A stretch of DNA of 64,000 bases, from contig CAXAKX010000151.1 in assembly GCA_963969525.1 (NCBI GenBank), positions 124,001 through 188,000 on the forward strand. The letters are read 5' to 3'. The position numbers and the translations under genes were made by a program. Origin of the DNA: Ontholestes murinus (lineage: Eukaryota > Arthropoda > Insecta > Coleoptera > Staphylinidae). Under the pieces are notes generated by a model, which worked only from the letters and a program-made list of their open reading frames with translations, ran no database searches and had not been told where the DNA came from. This document shows, piece after piece, positions 1-11,522 of this stretch. Numbering within the stretch: position 1 is the first letter of the stretch; the number at the start of each line of letters is the position of its first letter.

Positions 1-985
1 AAATATTTGGGCTTTATGTTTAAGGGTACGGGAGGATATGAGGAGCTTACAAGATGGGTGCAAACAAAGGCAAGTAAGGCGTGGGGCGTGGTGAGAGAAA
101 AACGGGAAGTGGGAAAGGTGAGTGTGCCGTGTGCCTTGTAGGATGCGTGCGTGGGGTGTATTTTGTTGTACGGAGTGGAAGTGTAGGGGGCAAGGAAGCA
201 AGAAAGGGTTGAGAGTGAGCAGCGGTGGTTCCTAAGACAGATGTTAGGGGTGAAGAAATCGACCCCGGGTTACATACTTCTTCAGGAAATGAATAGTAAG
301 AGTGTGTGGTGTGAGACAATAAAGAGAGTCGCTGGGTATGATATGAGAGTAAGTGGTCTGGGGGAGGAAAGGCTAGTGAAGGAGGTATGGAGGGAAAGGA
401 TGGACGCAAGTCAGGGCAGATGGAGGATAGCGAGGAAGATGTTGTATAAAAGGGTGGGGTGGTGATGGTAAGGGAATGGTTGGAGAAAGGGGTAAATGTG
501 GTAGGATGGGTACACGAGAAAGTGAAAGAGGTGGAGAGACAGAATCAGATATGAAACAGTGAATACAATGAGGGATATGAGAGGTGGCAGGTACATGGGA
601 GCAGACTAAGATATCTGGAGGGGGACAATGTGAGGACAGTGGAGAAAATAATTATGGCGAGAGCGAAATGCGGGTCAGACGAGAGAGGAAGAAAGAGACG
701 GATAGGTGAAAGTTATGGAAAATGTGTATTATGCATGGAAGGGAAGGATACGTGGGTGCACTTGGCGGAGGAATTTAAGGGAGTAAACGTGGAATGGGTG
801 GAAGGATGTAGAGGTGTGGTGGAATGAATGGGATGATGGGGCCAGTGTAAGCTTTTCCCACCCCAGAAGAGGAGAATAGACGAATTGCAAGAAGAATAAA
901 GAAAATAAGAAAGAAGAAAAAGGGTGTATTATAATGTATTGTAAAGGAATGTTATGTTTTGGTGAGTTTATCAATGCCAATAAAG
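1..985 (+). pseudogene. 3' end of a non-LTR retrotransposon (RT C-terminus, Cys/His tail)
   Basis: The window opens inside a reverse-transcriptase C-terminal region. The first codons read KYLGFMFKGTGGYEELTRW, the KYLG box found downstream of the RT palm in LINE-type polymerases. After a frame change comes LLYGVEVWG-like sequence (about 170-200) and then QMLGVKKSTPGYILLQEM (235-290), a conserved block of this family. A short Cys-x2-Cys/His tail (CVLCMEGKDTWVHL) lies at 730-770. Stops at about 140 and 465 and several frame changes show it is dead. The 3' UTR ends in ATGCCAATAAAG at 974-985. The same 12 bases end the related copy at 31.86-32.94 kb, which fixes the family's 3' end. The 5' part lies outside the window. 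Confidence 0.75.
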
Positions 986-1729
986 GTCTTTTTTTTGTTG
1001 CTTTATTTATTTGTAACCACTTTTCAATAACTAAATTGCGGTGTTTTAGTCTTTGGATAAAAGCTTATTATGTTTTAAAATTTTCTAATATTGTTAAACC
1101 GTTAACGTCTCGCCAAAGTTAAAACAAAAGTCTCAATGAAACTAGGAATATCAAGAAGCTCTTAAAATTAAAAATTTCTGCTGTATACCGAGTGATTAAA
1201 ATTACGTTATTACATATCCAATATCGCTATTGACTTTGGCTCTAAATTAACGGATTTATGGTGTGTCAACGAAATAATCAGGGAAGAAAATTCTTAGGAA
1301 GAATTTTAGTGCTACTAAATATCTTCTAATATTAAAAAAAAACTGAAAAATGAGCTGCATGATTAAAGCCTAAATAGATTGACTCAGCTCAAGTTTTTTA
1401 CAGAAACGCAGATGTAAGAATGTACGCACTGTAGAAGCACCTATAGAAAGTTAAAAGAAAATAGAAGATCTCCAAAAGGATCATGAAAGATTTTCTATCT
1501 TAAAACTTCTAACTAAATGAAAGAAGAAGACTTTTAGGCAACATGGAAAGTATTTGCAAATTATTCGACAGAATTTGTATTAGACAACGGACTATTATAA
1601 CGAATATTAAAAAAAAGTGATGAATAAGCCAATTTAACTTACATTGCTCATTTGTAGATATTTATGGCTTTAAATAAAGAGTTTCTACTAGTTTAACTAG
1701 AAAATAAACCCGAAGGAGTAATGCAAGTA
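986..1729. other. AT-rich stretch, nothing recognised
   Basis: No coding frame of note and no terminal repeats seen. It may contain very old transposon debris, but no motif was clear enough to name. Confidence 0.4.
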
Positions 1730-1757
1730 ATATATATATATATATATATATATATAT
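1730..1757. repeat. (TA)n microsatellite
   Basis: Uninterrupted alternating TA of about 28 bases. Confidence 0.95.
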
Positions 1758-2099
1758 CATAGTTTGTGCATGACCACAAAGGAAAGCTATTATGCGCCAG
1801 TGTAACATCGTCAGTATATTTGAACGCATCGTAATTAATGTTGTTGGATTATTCTCCGAGACTGAACGGAAATAAATACATCGTCGACGAGTAAATTACT
1901 AGGTCGACAATTACCAAAAGCACATAAACCAATGTGAAGGTATTTGTTAAGGACTGGATGTCCTCTCCCGTTTTTTTTTTTCTACTTAAAACTGCATTTA
2001 GAAAATGAAAATCATTTTTATTTTTTTCTATTTTAAGGGGCATGCAGAATCCTAAAATTCAACAAAACGAGAACAATATGTTGAAATAAATTAATAAAA

Positions 2100-2250
2100 C
2101 CATAAAATTATACAAGATAGCTTCGATCCAGCAACCGAAGAACCCCTAGCGAGCATGATGACGTCGTTTTGTACATCATTCTTGATAATGGCATTAAGCC
2201 GAAACTAGCTCAAAATTAAGCAATATATAAGTGAAATAAATCAAGGAAAT
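2100..2250 (+). mobile_element. Penelope-like 3'-tail fragment with GAAAC hairpin motif
   Basis: At 2183-2206 the sequence is TGATAATGGC, a short loop, then GCCGAAAC. The bases flanking the loop (GGC/GCC) can pair. The same arrangement ends the two recognisable Penelope-like elements near 11 and 14 kb and recurs at several other places in the window. No coding sequence is attached here, so the assignment rests on the motif alone. Confidence 0.4.
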
Positions 2251-2739
2251 CTTAATTATAAACCTTTTATTCTTAATTTTTATTTAATTTTCTATGTCTC
2301 AACTAATTATTTTCATTTTTTAAGAAATTTGGTTTTAATATTTTTTTTTTGTAAAAAGTGATCGATATATGACAAAATAACGAAAATAAACTTTTATGGA
2401 TATTTACGTCGAAATAGCAGGACTGTCCAGTTTTATTCACCTCAGTTATCATCAAAATAACTAGATTTTCCAATACCTTTCATGTTTATAGCAATATGAC
2501 CTATTAAATAAAGGATGGAAATATATATATTAATATATAACTCAATTCGTTGATTGTGGCTTATTTTTTGTCTTATTATAAATTAATTCTTTACTAACAA
2601 TATAAACAAGTCACATATACTGTCTATTAAATAGCCTAGCAATCTTAGTAAATACATTTGTTTTATAAATCACATATAAATATAATAAATATTAGAGTGT
2701 AAGAAACAACCACCAACGATTTATTCGTCGTTTCTTCGG
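2251..2739. other. AT-rich stretch, nothing recognised
   Basis: Homopolymeric and AT-rich sequence without a coding frame or paired termini. Confidence 0.4.
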
Positions 2740-3090
2740 TGTAAAATTTCGTTCCATTAAAGGAATACAAACACAAATTGTTGTTGATCAACCGGGAGAG
2801 GTCTCCCAGAAAATTTTACTTGTCCTGACTTTAATGGGCCCTTTATATTCTTAAATAAGGGAGACACGGCGGCCGGACGCAGGAAGGACCTAATTCGTTT
2901 ATCAAATAAAAAGGGCGCCGCCGCTGCCCCTTTTCGCCCTTTTCTCCCCGCATTATCTCGACAGGATGACAACAAAGGAGGCCCACATTTTCTAACCCCA
3001 TGCTACTGCCCCCGCCCCCCCCCCAATCCGCACCGACCAAAAACGCGCGATACAAAAACCCCGATACCACCGCGATTTCGGCCATTAATG
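2740..3090. promoter_or_regulatory. GC-rich, repeat-free island 1
   Basis: A sharp rise in G+C within AT-rich surroundings, with CpG-containing stretches (GGCGGCCGG, GGGCGCCGCCGC) and C-runs near 3008-3022. Overlapping frames on the minus strand are open for 70-80 codons but are low-complexity and unlike any protein I know. In insects such islands are often conserved non-coding or promoter-like sequence, so a regulatory role is an inference from composition only. Confidence 0.35.
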
Positions 3091-3639
3091 AGTTTACACC
3101 TTCCTAAAGTAATTACAGGAAAAAATATATAACAATCATCCAGTTTCATTACAAAATTTTATCGAAAATTACTCTTAATTCGAAAATAATTCATAAATAA
3201 TAGTAGAACTTTAAATATCCTAAAATCTTAGTAGTAGTAATTACTGCATCTATTACTTTTTACAGTAATCCATAAAAATGTAAAATTACATTACAAAATT
3301 CAATGAAAGTCAGTGCTTAAAATAGTTATTATAAATATTATTTCCCCATATTACTTTCAAACCTCTAAAAAACTTATTTTTATAGACTCCACATTTTAAT
3401 ATTATCTAGAAAATATTTCTTATTGTAATTCATATGACATTTTTTATAATAAAAAGGCTAATCTTCTTTATTTAAGACTTTTATAAAAGGGAAGGTTAAA
3501 TATACATTTGGTTTTGTTTCACTATTTTACAGAACAAAATTAAGTTTAGTATTTTTAATATTGAAAAATATATTATTATTGTATCTTATTTTATACGCAG
3601 GTATTGATTAAACTATAGAAAAACACTTTCAATGCGGAA

Positions 3640-4440
3640 CGCATTAACTTAGTCTAGTTTTAATTGAATTTTTCGAAGGAAAATAGGTCGCGCCCGCCTC
3701 CTCGCACATCCTGCCACCCTGATCCGCTCGTCCTGCGCGAGTTCCTGCAGGACTCCGCCGTCGCCGGTAGGGACGAAAACGGGACCCGGCGGCGTGTTTG
3801 TACAAGGCCCTAAAGCCGATCGAATATTCAAAAGAAAACCGATTTGAATACAATTCCGATCGGGCCGGCGCGTTAATTGATTTATCCCGGCGTCGAATTT
3901 TTAATTATCCCCCCCATCTGCGAAATACGAAAGGGATGTAGGCCGACGACCATTATCCCTTAATAATCGTCCTGCGGGAATCCCGGCGCCGGGGCCGAGG
4001 GCCGCCCTTGAAAGAAGAAGAAAATAAGGAAACATATCTCATTTCTCAAAGTTTTCATGTTTTCCCGCGGCGTGCCCTGACCTACCCTCACTAATATCCC
4101 TCCCCAGACGCCGCCAAGGGTTTCCCTTTTCCCGGCTGCAAACTTAAGGAGAGGAAGGAATATCCCTCCGCATCCCACCCACGTGGCTGTCATTCATTTA
4201 TTTTCGGGACAGACGCGACGATATAAAAGGGAAGAAGGCGGCACGCGCGCATTAAATTGGGACGCACGTTTCGCCCATTAGCATCATCATCGCGGATTAA
4301 ACAAATGGCAATCAATTCGACACGTCGAACAAACTGCGGGAAATGCACGCTTCCTGCGCGGATCATCCCCCTTTTTCCTTTATTGAAACTAATAACTCTA
4401 CACAATTATACGTCAAATTGAGTCACGGAAGGCAAACCCG
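3640..4440. promoter_or_regulatory. GC-rich, repeat-free island 2
   Basis: About 800 bases of mixed composition with many CpGs, interspersed with ATTA-type homeodomain cores (for example CGCATTAAATTGGG and CATTAGCATCATC near 4245-4295, GCGGATTAA near 4292) and a TATAAAAG at 4222-4229. No transposon motif lies in it. The composition resembles a developmental enhancer or promoter block. This is inference; no transcript evidence is available from sequence alone. Confidence 0.4.
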
Positions 4441-5026
4441 ATTCATCCATTTCAATTCTGAACGTATTATAATTATATACAAAAATGGGTAACAAATTAA
4501 TATTTTTCTATTAAAAGACTATTATTTCGTTACCACAATTAGTATGTACTTACTAAATATAATGAATAGCATATATTATTAAATCTAATGTTTTTAAAAT
4601 GTAATCCTATTCAAATAGCAAGTAAGTAAGTAAATAGGTAAACGTATCGTTGTATGCATTATTTGAAGTTATTTATTTACTTACAGATTATCCAATTACA
4701 TTTGCCGTGCATACGTAAGTTTTCAAATTTTCTTTATATTTATTTAAGTAATTATTTTATTTTTTTCATCAAGTTAAAACAAACTGTAGTGATGAGATGT
4801 ATAAGATTGAATCACGTGTTTGCATATATTTTTAAACTTAATTTTTACATTATGTATTTTTATCATTTTCATTGTAATAAAATCACCGTTAATTTATTTC
4901 CGTTTTTATATTTTTCACGACAAATTCATAAAAGAAACTTTTCTTTCAAAGAATTGAATGCACTCAAACTAGTGTTGATTTGATATGTATAATTACTTTC
5001 GCATAATTCAATACTTATCAAGGTAT
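4441..5026. other. AT-rich stretch with short AAGT tandem repeats
   Basis: Holds a small AAGT/TAAG repeat near 4618-4640. An open frame of 109 codons (4654-4983, plus) is dominated by F, I, Y, L and K, as expected of AT-rich noise. Confidence 0.4.
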
Positions 5027-5430
5027 TCAAATCAAATCAAATCAAATCAATATTTATTTATATACAGTTTATACATAGAAATTAATACAAAATATATTCG
5101 ATGAATAAACTAATATAAAAACGTCAATAAAACTAAACAATATACGGTAATAAATAAAATACAGTACATATGTGAAATCAAATACACCATAACACGTACG
5201 TGGAAATCTACAAATCACCTAAGCTGTATAATTCGGTCTCAATGAGATATTGCTTCAATTTAATTTTAAATTGGCGCAACATCCGTATTTCTTTTAATTG
5301 TTGTGGTAGTTTATTAAAAAATATAATTGCACTATGTTTGTGAGATTGTTCAGTCAACGTTAATCTGTGTTGTGGTATATAATAGTCACTTACATGCCTT
5401 GTTTTATATGGATGTTCTTTAATATGTGCT

Positions 5431-6792
5431 TCAATTTATTTTTATTTTTAAAATTAAAAACTCGTAAATGTATAAACTACGAAGGGTTAGACTTCCTTCC
5501 CTCTTAAACATACCCCTACACGATTCATTATAATTTAAATTTAAAATGATTCTAATATTTTGTTTCTGAATTAAAAACACATTATTTGCTGCTGAACTGC
5601 CTCCGTAAAAAATTATCCCATTTCTTAATTGAGATTCGAAGTTCGTATGGTATAAGAGCAATAAATGTTTTGTTTCAAAAGTATTTTTAAGCAATCTTAC
5701 TAAATATACTGTAGAGTTTAATTTTTTTATCAATTTCAAGCAATGTTCGCTCCAACGTAATTGGTAATCAATTGAGATACCAAGAGATTTAATATAACAG
5801 ACTGAGTTTATGGTAGTATTTCCCACTTGTATTTTAGTTAATATATTTCTTGAATTTTTTGTTTGAGGCGCTATTAAACTACTTTTTTCACGATTTAGGA
5901 CAAGCTTGGTTTCGGTTAACCAATCAACCGCATATTTTACTAATGTAACCTCCCTTGGTGAGATACATTTCGGTAGTTCATTTACATATATTATGAATAG
6001 AATTGGTCCCAAAATGCTCCCTGCGGTACACCCCTATTAGACAGTTGGATTTCTGATTCGATATTTTGAATTTTGATTTTATTTCTACGATTTTCTAAAA
6101 AAGATTTTATAAGGCTGTGACCTTTTCCTCGTATACCATACGTGTAAAGTTTACTTAGTAGAATTGCGTGATCCACAGTGTCGAATGCCTTGGAGAGCTC
6201 AAGGGAAACCCCTATAGGTAATTCCCCCCTATCAAGGGCATCAGTCACTGTTTGTAAACATTCAAAGAGTGCCGTGGAAGTAGATCTTTTCTCCCGAAAT
6301 CCGTGCTGTATTTCATTTAATAGATTACACTCATTAAAAAAATCCATTATTCTTACCGCAATATTTTTTTCTGCATTTTTTGAAAAAATACTCAGGAGAG
6401 TAATCGGTCTATAATTTGAAAACATTTTGCTATCACCACTTTTAAAGATTGGTTTTATTATCCCCAATTTCAAAACTTCAGGAAATATTCCTTGTTCAAA
6501 CATACTATTTGTTAGGTGTGTTAGTATAGGCACAAATTCCTTTATAGCGGATTTTAGAGGTAATTTCATCAAATCCTGATGATGATTTATTTTTTAGACT
6601 TGTTATCACATTAAATACCTCGTTTTCAGTTGCTGGTTTAAGAAAAAGTGTTTTCGTGTTTGTTTGACAGTTTTGCGTATAGCTAGTTTGGGGTAGTTGC
6701 TCAATTAAATGGGAAGCTATGTTAGTAAAATATTTATTCATTTCATTAACGTTATTTAGTATGAATTCATCATAATTTTGATTATTTACCAA
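5431..6792 (-). pseudogene. ORF2 C-terminal part: reverse transcriptase with deleted YADD motif
   Basis: Three overlapping frames (6792-6505, 6572-5991, 6012-5431) together cover the RT: PIFKSGD..NYRPITLLS, IQHGFREKRST, LSKAFDTVDH, NRGVPQG, then GPILFIIYVNELP, and the thumb-like tail with LVLNREKSSLI and IKSLGISID. The catalytic motif A has Glu where Asp is expected (LELSKAFD). The segment that should hold the Y/F-A-D-D motif jumps from KYA straight to VDWL, so about 35 residues are missing. Two frame changes add to this. The RT is certainly inactive. Confidence 0.85.
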
Positions 6793-7043
6793 ATTCCCTA
6801 AATGTTTATTTATAATGTTCCATGTCTTTTTATTTTATTGTCACTCATTGAGATTGAGTTTAACATGTCCGTTCGTTCCGCATTTTGGAAGAGGTTGACA
6901 TATTCTTTATTTAAAGTCACATATTCTTTGCTTCGTCATTATATGCTTTTATTACACCTAAACAATCCAATAAGTGTTTACAGTGGATAATTTCTGGATA
7001 ACAGTAGCACGCTAATGATTTCCTTTTGGTTTTGTATTGTGTT

Positions 7044-7890
7044 TTAGATATTTTCAGACAGTATTTGTTTAACAATAAAATTATTCCATTTGTGACTACA
7101 ATCATTATTTGATACTATATTATTCCAGAATTCAACGTTTCTCAAGCCTTTGACAAACGTATTAAAATTACTAAAATTACGAGTACTTATTAAGTTTTTA
7201 TTACATACAAATTTCGTTTCCCAGATTAATTTTTGGGCAAGATGGTCTGACATATGCGCTTCAAAAACATCTGCATTATATTTATTCGACATATTTGTTA
7301 TTATGTTGTCTATAACTGATTTTCTTGATTTTAATATCCTGGTAAAATTATTTATCGTTGCAGAAGCATTGAACGTACTAATTAGATTTAGAAATTCGAA
7401 TGATTCTCGCGTATTTGCACTGAGATTTATATTGAAATCACCAGTAATTATAAATGATATATTCCTATCCATTAAAATAGTAAGTAGGAATTCAAACATC
7501 TCAAACAACTCAGTAATGATATCAATATTTGGCGATCTATATATAACCACAATAATTAGTGTTTGGTCCATTTCGCATAGTTCAACTGCAGCACACTCAA
7601 ATGAACTTGTTTTCGCCAATGAGTTAATGTCACTTCTTTCACTGCACTTTATACCTTCGCGGACATAAATCGCAGCTCCACCGTACACAGTTTCCCTCGT
7701 CGAGTTCTTCGTTCTTGAATAATTTGCTCGTAGTTCGAAATTGACTATTTTATGTTTTCTTATGTTCTCTTCGGATTGCCAGTGTTCCGTTAAAGTTAAT
7801 ATATCGCAATCTGGATGATCTGACAGCATTGCATTTATTTTTGCGGTGTTTTTAAAAATTGAACGGATATTTAAGTGTATTATTGTCTTT
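7044..7890 (-). pseudogene. ORF2 N-terminus: AP-type endonuclease domain
   Basis: This is the apurinic-endonuclease-like domain that nicks the target DNA. It begins with IIHLNIRSIF just after the ORF1 stop. It continues with DILTLTEHW (the metal-binding Glu), GGAAIYVREG, IIVVIYRSPN, FIITGDFNIN (the Asp/Asn pair), and ends near VFEAHMSDHLAQ (the catalytic Asp-His). The frame stays open for about 280 codons and then stops near 7044, roughly 250 bases before the first recognisable RT block. The domain looks nearly intact, while the polymerase that should follow is broken. Confidence 0.8.
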
Positions 7891-7894
7891 TTAG

Positions 7895-8853
7895 TTACGT
7901 GATCACCTGGGATTTTTTGCGCTCGGCGAAAAACGAAAACTTTTCTAATTTAATGTTCGCTGGCCAGAGTTGCGGATCTTTGAAGTTGTTTTCGAATTTA
8001 CGAAGAAAATCAATTTTAATAGCCTTTTCATTTTTCCGTTTTAAATTTATAGTAGTTACATCTAAGTATCCCTCAGGACAGATATTTTCTCTAATGTACG
8101 CTTCCACATTTTTAGGAGTTGTTTCCGGATTTGCTCGCCCTAAAAAATACCAAGCCAAACTGCCGAAAGGTTGATATTTTCGCTTGCTGTTCCAATGATC
8201 GATGATTAATTTCTGCGGGATCTCACATTTATCCATGCATCTTTATTGTTTTCATTTGTAGGTTTGTTTACATTTTGTTTCTTATCATTATTGCTTTCAT
8301 TTGCTGGTTTATTTACATTCTGTTTCTTATCCTTCGAGGGATTCATATTTGATGCTTCTTTATCGTTTCTATTGTCTATTTCTTTTCCGGGTTTATTTAT
8401 TAGGACTTCTTTGTATAACTTTTTTTTGGAATCATTCGATTTATTTTCAACAAGTGTATTTGATGGAATTTTTGTGGATATTAGCTCTATCTGTTGATCA
8501 CTAGATTTGAAATTTTCATTTGTTTCTACAGATTTCTGTTCACAAATTTGTTTATTTTGTTCAATAAACTGGAGCCTACTTAGTAGGTAATTGTTTGTTT
8601 TTATTAATGCTTGATTGTTTATTTTAAGCATTGTGTTTGATTCCTCCAATGACTGGACTTGTTTTATGAGAGTTTCTATTTGATATAAAATTGAATTGTT
8701 ATTCACACCTTGGAGGTTAGATACTCCACGTGTATGGTTGGGCATTGCGTCCTGTTTTCCCTTTGCAAAACAGCCCGGGTGGAATGCTTTATATGCACAT
8801 ATTTTGTTTTCGTTGCTTTTCTCATCATTAACACCATCTTCACTCGGCGCCAT
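7895..8853 (-). pseudogene. ORF1 protein of the 5.0-8.9 kb element (frameshifted)
   Basis: ORF1 proteins of this class bind the element RNA. The first part (8853-8206, 215 codons) starts MAPSEDGVND and includes an FHPGCFAKGKQ stretch that resembles the tail of a Cys/His finger. A heptad-like, Leu/Ile/Asn-rich region around residues 55-100 looks like a coiled coil. A Lys/Asn-rich region with a direct repeat (KKQNVNKP twice) follows. After a one-base frame change near 8215, a second frame (8236-7895) carries the C-terminal block WYFLGRANPETTPKNVEAYIR and ends near DPQLWPANIKLEKF, as in CR1/L2 ORF1 proteins. It ends a few bases before the ORF2 frame begins. Confidence 0.7.
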
Positions 8854-8888
8854 ATGTGTTTATTGTATTAGCCAGACAACTACTTTTC

Positions 8889-10035
8889 TCAACAAGTGAT
8901 CTATTTTATAGTCTGAATAAGATCGTTTTAAATTAACGTTATGTTTCGTACATATTTTTAACATCTTTTAATTTAATAATTTACTAGTATATAAACTTCT
9001 AAAGTATGATATAAACTTAGACTTGTTTTATATTATTACATCGATTAGAGAATTAAATCGTATAATAGGAAGTCTTCGAAAAAACTTCATCATCATCATT
9101 TTTAAGAAACCTATAATTTTATTTACAAATACTGCAATATTTTTATTAAAAAAAATGTTTTTACGATTTAAAATTTCCGTTCTTTTCCTGAGTATTGCCT
9201 CATTTTTCTATTCTTCGATTCACAAGGTTTGTTAATGTATCAAAATATAGTTACCCCATTATCTTCTTCATCCTATATATTGTTTCTCATTCCAAAGCTT
9301 ATTGATACTCCTAGAAAGGAGGCACTGTTTTTGATTTAAATAACCAATAAAATATTTCTATTTATTGATTTGGTGCTTCACTGATTCAACGAGTCCAGAT
9401 TTTGACCTGTTGATATTGTCAATTAATAGTGATGCACTTGTATTCTCATCGAAGTGATGAAAATGAGTCAAAATACACATTTTTCTGCTTCTCAATTAAA
9501 ACAAATTTTATGAAAATCGTTGTCTGAACGAATTATTATTATTAACTTTGTATACTTTCATCGTCTTGAAGTTGCTTGAATTATTTTCAATTACACATAG
9601 ATTGTTAGGTTTATCTCATTTTCAAAAAGAATATTAGATACTTTAAACTTAAATGTCTACTAGTTTTCAGAAAAATCAAATTTTATATGACACAAATAAA
9701 ATTAAACCACTCATCTGCACTTGTTTGCTTTCCTTCATTGGTTCCATTATTTTAAATCAGACTTTTTAACATTTTATATATTTTACACTTGTAACATAAC
9801 ATATTTTTTTACTCACGTACACTAATACAATGCAATGCACTTGCCAAAATCTTTATATTTCTCTGCAGCTAATTTCCCTCGCCATAATATTACTACTACA
9901 AGGGCAGATAACTCTTTAGCCTGATAAACTAAAAATCCTTATATTTCTTATAAAGTAACAACCTTAACTTACATGCAGTCAAAATTTAATAACATTTCGT
10001 TGACTCCTGTACAAGTTATAGCTTTCGAGGTGATC
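8889..10035. other. AT-rich stretch, nothing recognised
   Basis: No coding frame beyond about 70 codons, no terminal repeats and no known motif seen. Confidence 0.4.
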
Positions 10036-10610
10036 TGAATTTTTTTTACAGAGGCATGGCTTGATAAATATTACGGCACATCTGCCACACCAAAATCAAC
10101 CATCAAATATTGGTTTTTGAGCCGTACGACCACAATTGGCAGTTACTCCAGAAAACACCAAAAAATCAGTAAATTTAAATAAAACAACTCAGTTGACAGA
10201 GTTTTACATTTATTGATGAACAGTGCAACATGTTTCACCGCACAGTGGCTTCATCAGGCAGATGCATCATGTATCCGCCTCGTTAATTCAAAATTAGTAA
10301 AATTTTATCTAATGAACATAGAATGAAATTGAGTAAGCAAGCTAAAATCATAGGTATCTCAAGGGAACTTGTTGGTCATATTATTTATGAGTATTTACAC
10401 ATTAAAAATCTTTACGTCCATTAGCATTTTGACAATTTGCAAAAAAGCGGAACGTGTTTCACTTTCGAAGCAAATCTGTTATTCCTATTAAGCCGCAATA
10501 AGAATGAGTTTTTGCATTGATTTGTGACAATGGATGAAATATGGATCCATCACTATACAACAAGGTATAATCTGCAATTAACAGAGTGGTTCGGTCATGA
10601 ATTTTGGCGA
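10036..10610 (+). pseudogene. Mariner transposase remnant, interrupted
   Basis: Two pieces of one mariner-type transposase. The first (10055-10140) reads AWLDKYYGTSATPKSTIKYW, the N-terminal helix-turn-helix region. The second (about 10320-10600) reads IIGISRELVGHIIYEYLHIKNL and then TMDEIWIHHYT, the block containing the first catalytic Asp. Between them sits a Penelope-like tail on the opposite strand. Stops and deletions are frequent and the C-terminal half with the other catalytic residues is absent. Confidence 0.7.
10145..10290 (-). mobile_element. Penelope-like element 3' tail inserted in a mariner remnant
   Basis: On the minus strand: TGATGAAGCC, loop, CGGTGAAACATG (10258-10231), then TGTTGC..ATAAATGTAAAAC and TTGTTTTATTT. 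The same words occur in the same order at 11172-11297, where they follow Penelope-like RT sequence. It separates the N-terminal and catalytic parts of the mariner transposase. Confidence 0.6.
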
Positions 10611-11165
10611 TTATTTCTTAAGGAACTGTTTCGCCTGTCTCTTTCCTGGTAAGTTCGTCCACCAGGTTTGGGCCTGCGTCTCCACTTATTTTTTATGGAT
10701 CATTTGACTGCGGTTTTGGAGATTCCGTAGGAGGGTTCGGGCCAATTACTGCTTTTGACGAGCCTTGTTTGGCCAGTTCATCTGCTTTGTCATTCTCCGG
10801 ATGTCCTCCGTGTCCTGGGACCCATGTGATTGTTACTTTTTTGTGACTGCCAAGTTAATTAAGAGAACATATACAGTCCCACACTAGCTTAGTTTCAACC
10901 TGTGTGGAGCTTAGTTCTTTTAGTAGCGCCTAGCTGTCGGAGAATATAGCAATTGACCTACTTTTAATGTCTTGTCTTGCTATTTCTCATGTGCAGTGGT
11001 GAAGAGCTATCACCTCTGCTTGAAACACCGTGGTGTTCTTGGTGAGACTGACAGAAATTTTTGTCTTGGGTTTTGTACCGTATATACCTGCTCCTACCCC
11101 TTTGTCTGTCTTTGAGCCGTCCGTAAAAAAATTGATTCTGCTTTGTTGGGTTGGCGAGCTAGTAA
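10600..11165 (-). pseudogene. RNase H domain from a non-LTR retrotransposon
   Basis: On the minus strand the sequence reads FFTDGSKTDKGVGAGIYG (first catalytic Asp), then FQAEVIALHHC (Glu), IAIFSDSQALLKEL (Asp), and WVPGHGGHPENDKADELAKQ (final His/Asp). All four catalytic positions are recognisable, followed by the GPEP tripeptide-plus-Pro seen after RNase H in I-clade and related elements. One stop and one frame change interrupt it. No RT from the same element lies next to it: the upstream side is Penelope-like sequence, so this is a 5'-truncated fragment. Confidence 0.75.
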
Positions 11166-11169
11166 AAAA

Positions 11170-11450
11170 AATGAAATAAAACAACAAAGTTGGGGGGGTT
11201 TCACATTTATTGTTGAACACTGCAACATGTTTTGCCAGATGAAGCCACTGTGTGGCGAAATGTGAAACCCTCCCAACTGTGTTGTTTTATTTCAATGTGT
11301 TATGCAGTTTCCTCATGTATGCGCCTCATCAATTCAATATAGTAAGAAAATATTGGAATAAAATCAGGTTGGAAACAAATACATAATTTGGGGGACTCGA
11401 GTCCGAGCACTATAAGACAGGCATCGATTTTTAACGGTGCCTCTTCAAAT

Positions 11451-11522
<72 letters not shown>

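Larger units (their letters stand above)
5027..8888 (-). mobile_element. Near-full-length CR1/L2-type non-LTR retrotransposon
   Basis: Read on the minus strand the order is ORF1 (8853 to 7895), ORF2 endonuclease (about 7890 to 7044), RT (6792 to 5431) and a 3' UTR, ending in a short (TTGAT)n tail at 5050-5027. Such pentanucleotide tails are typical of CR1/L2 elements. The C-terminal motif order (FYGGSS, then NESCRGMF and LRSLYIYE) is that of the L2/Daphne-like branch. It is the longest coherent element here but carries frame breaks and a catalytic deletion, so it cannot move by itself. Confidence 0.8.

Noticed and set aside
3644..4405. Overlapping open frames of 60-77 codons on minus in GC island 2
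   Set aside because: High G+C lowers stop frequency. Overlapping frames are open at once and none has a recognisable motif.
4654..4983. 109-codon plus-strand frame
   Set aside because: Composition (F, I, Y, L, K, N) is what AT-rich random sequence gives; no domain or neighbour supports it.
7150..7668. 172-codon plus-strand frame
   Set aside because: Antisense shadow of the endonuclease gene on minus.
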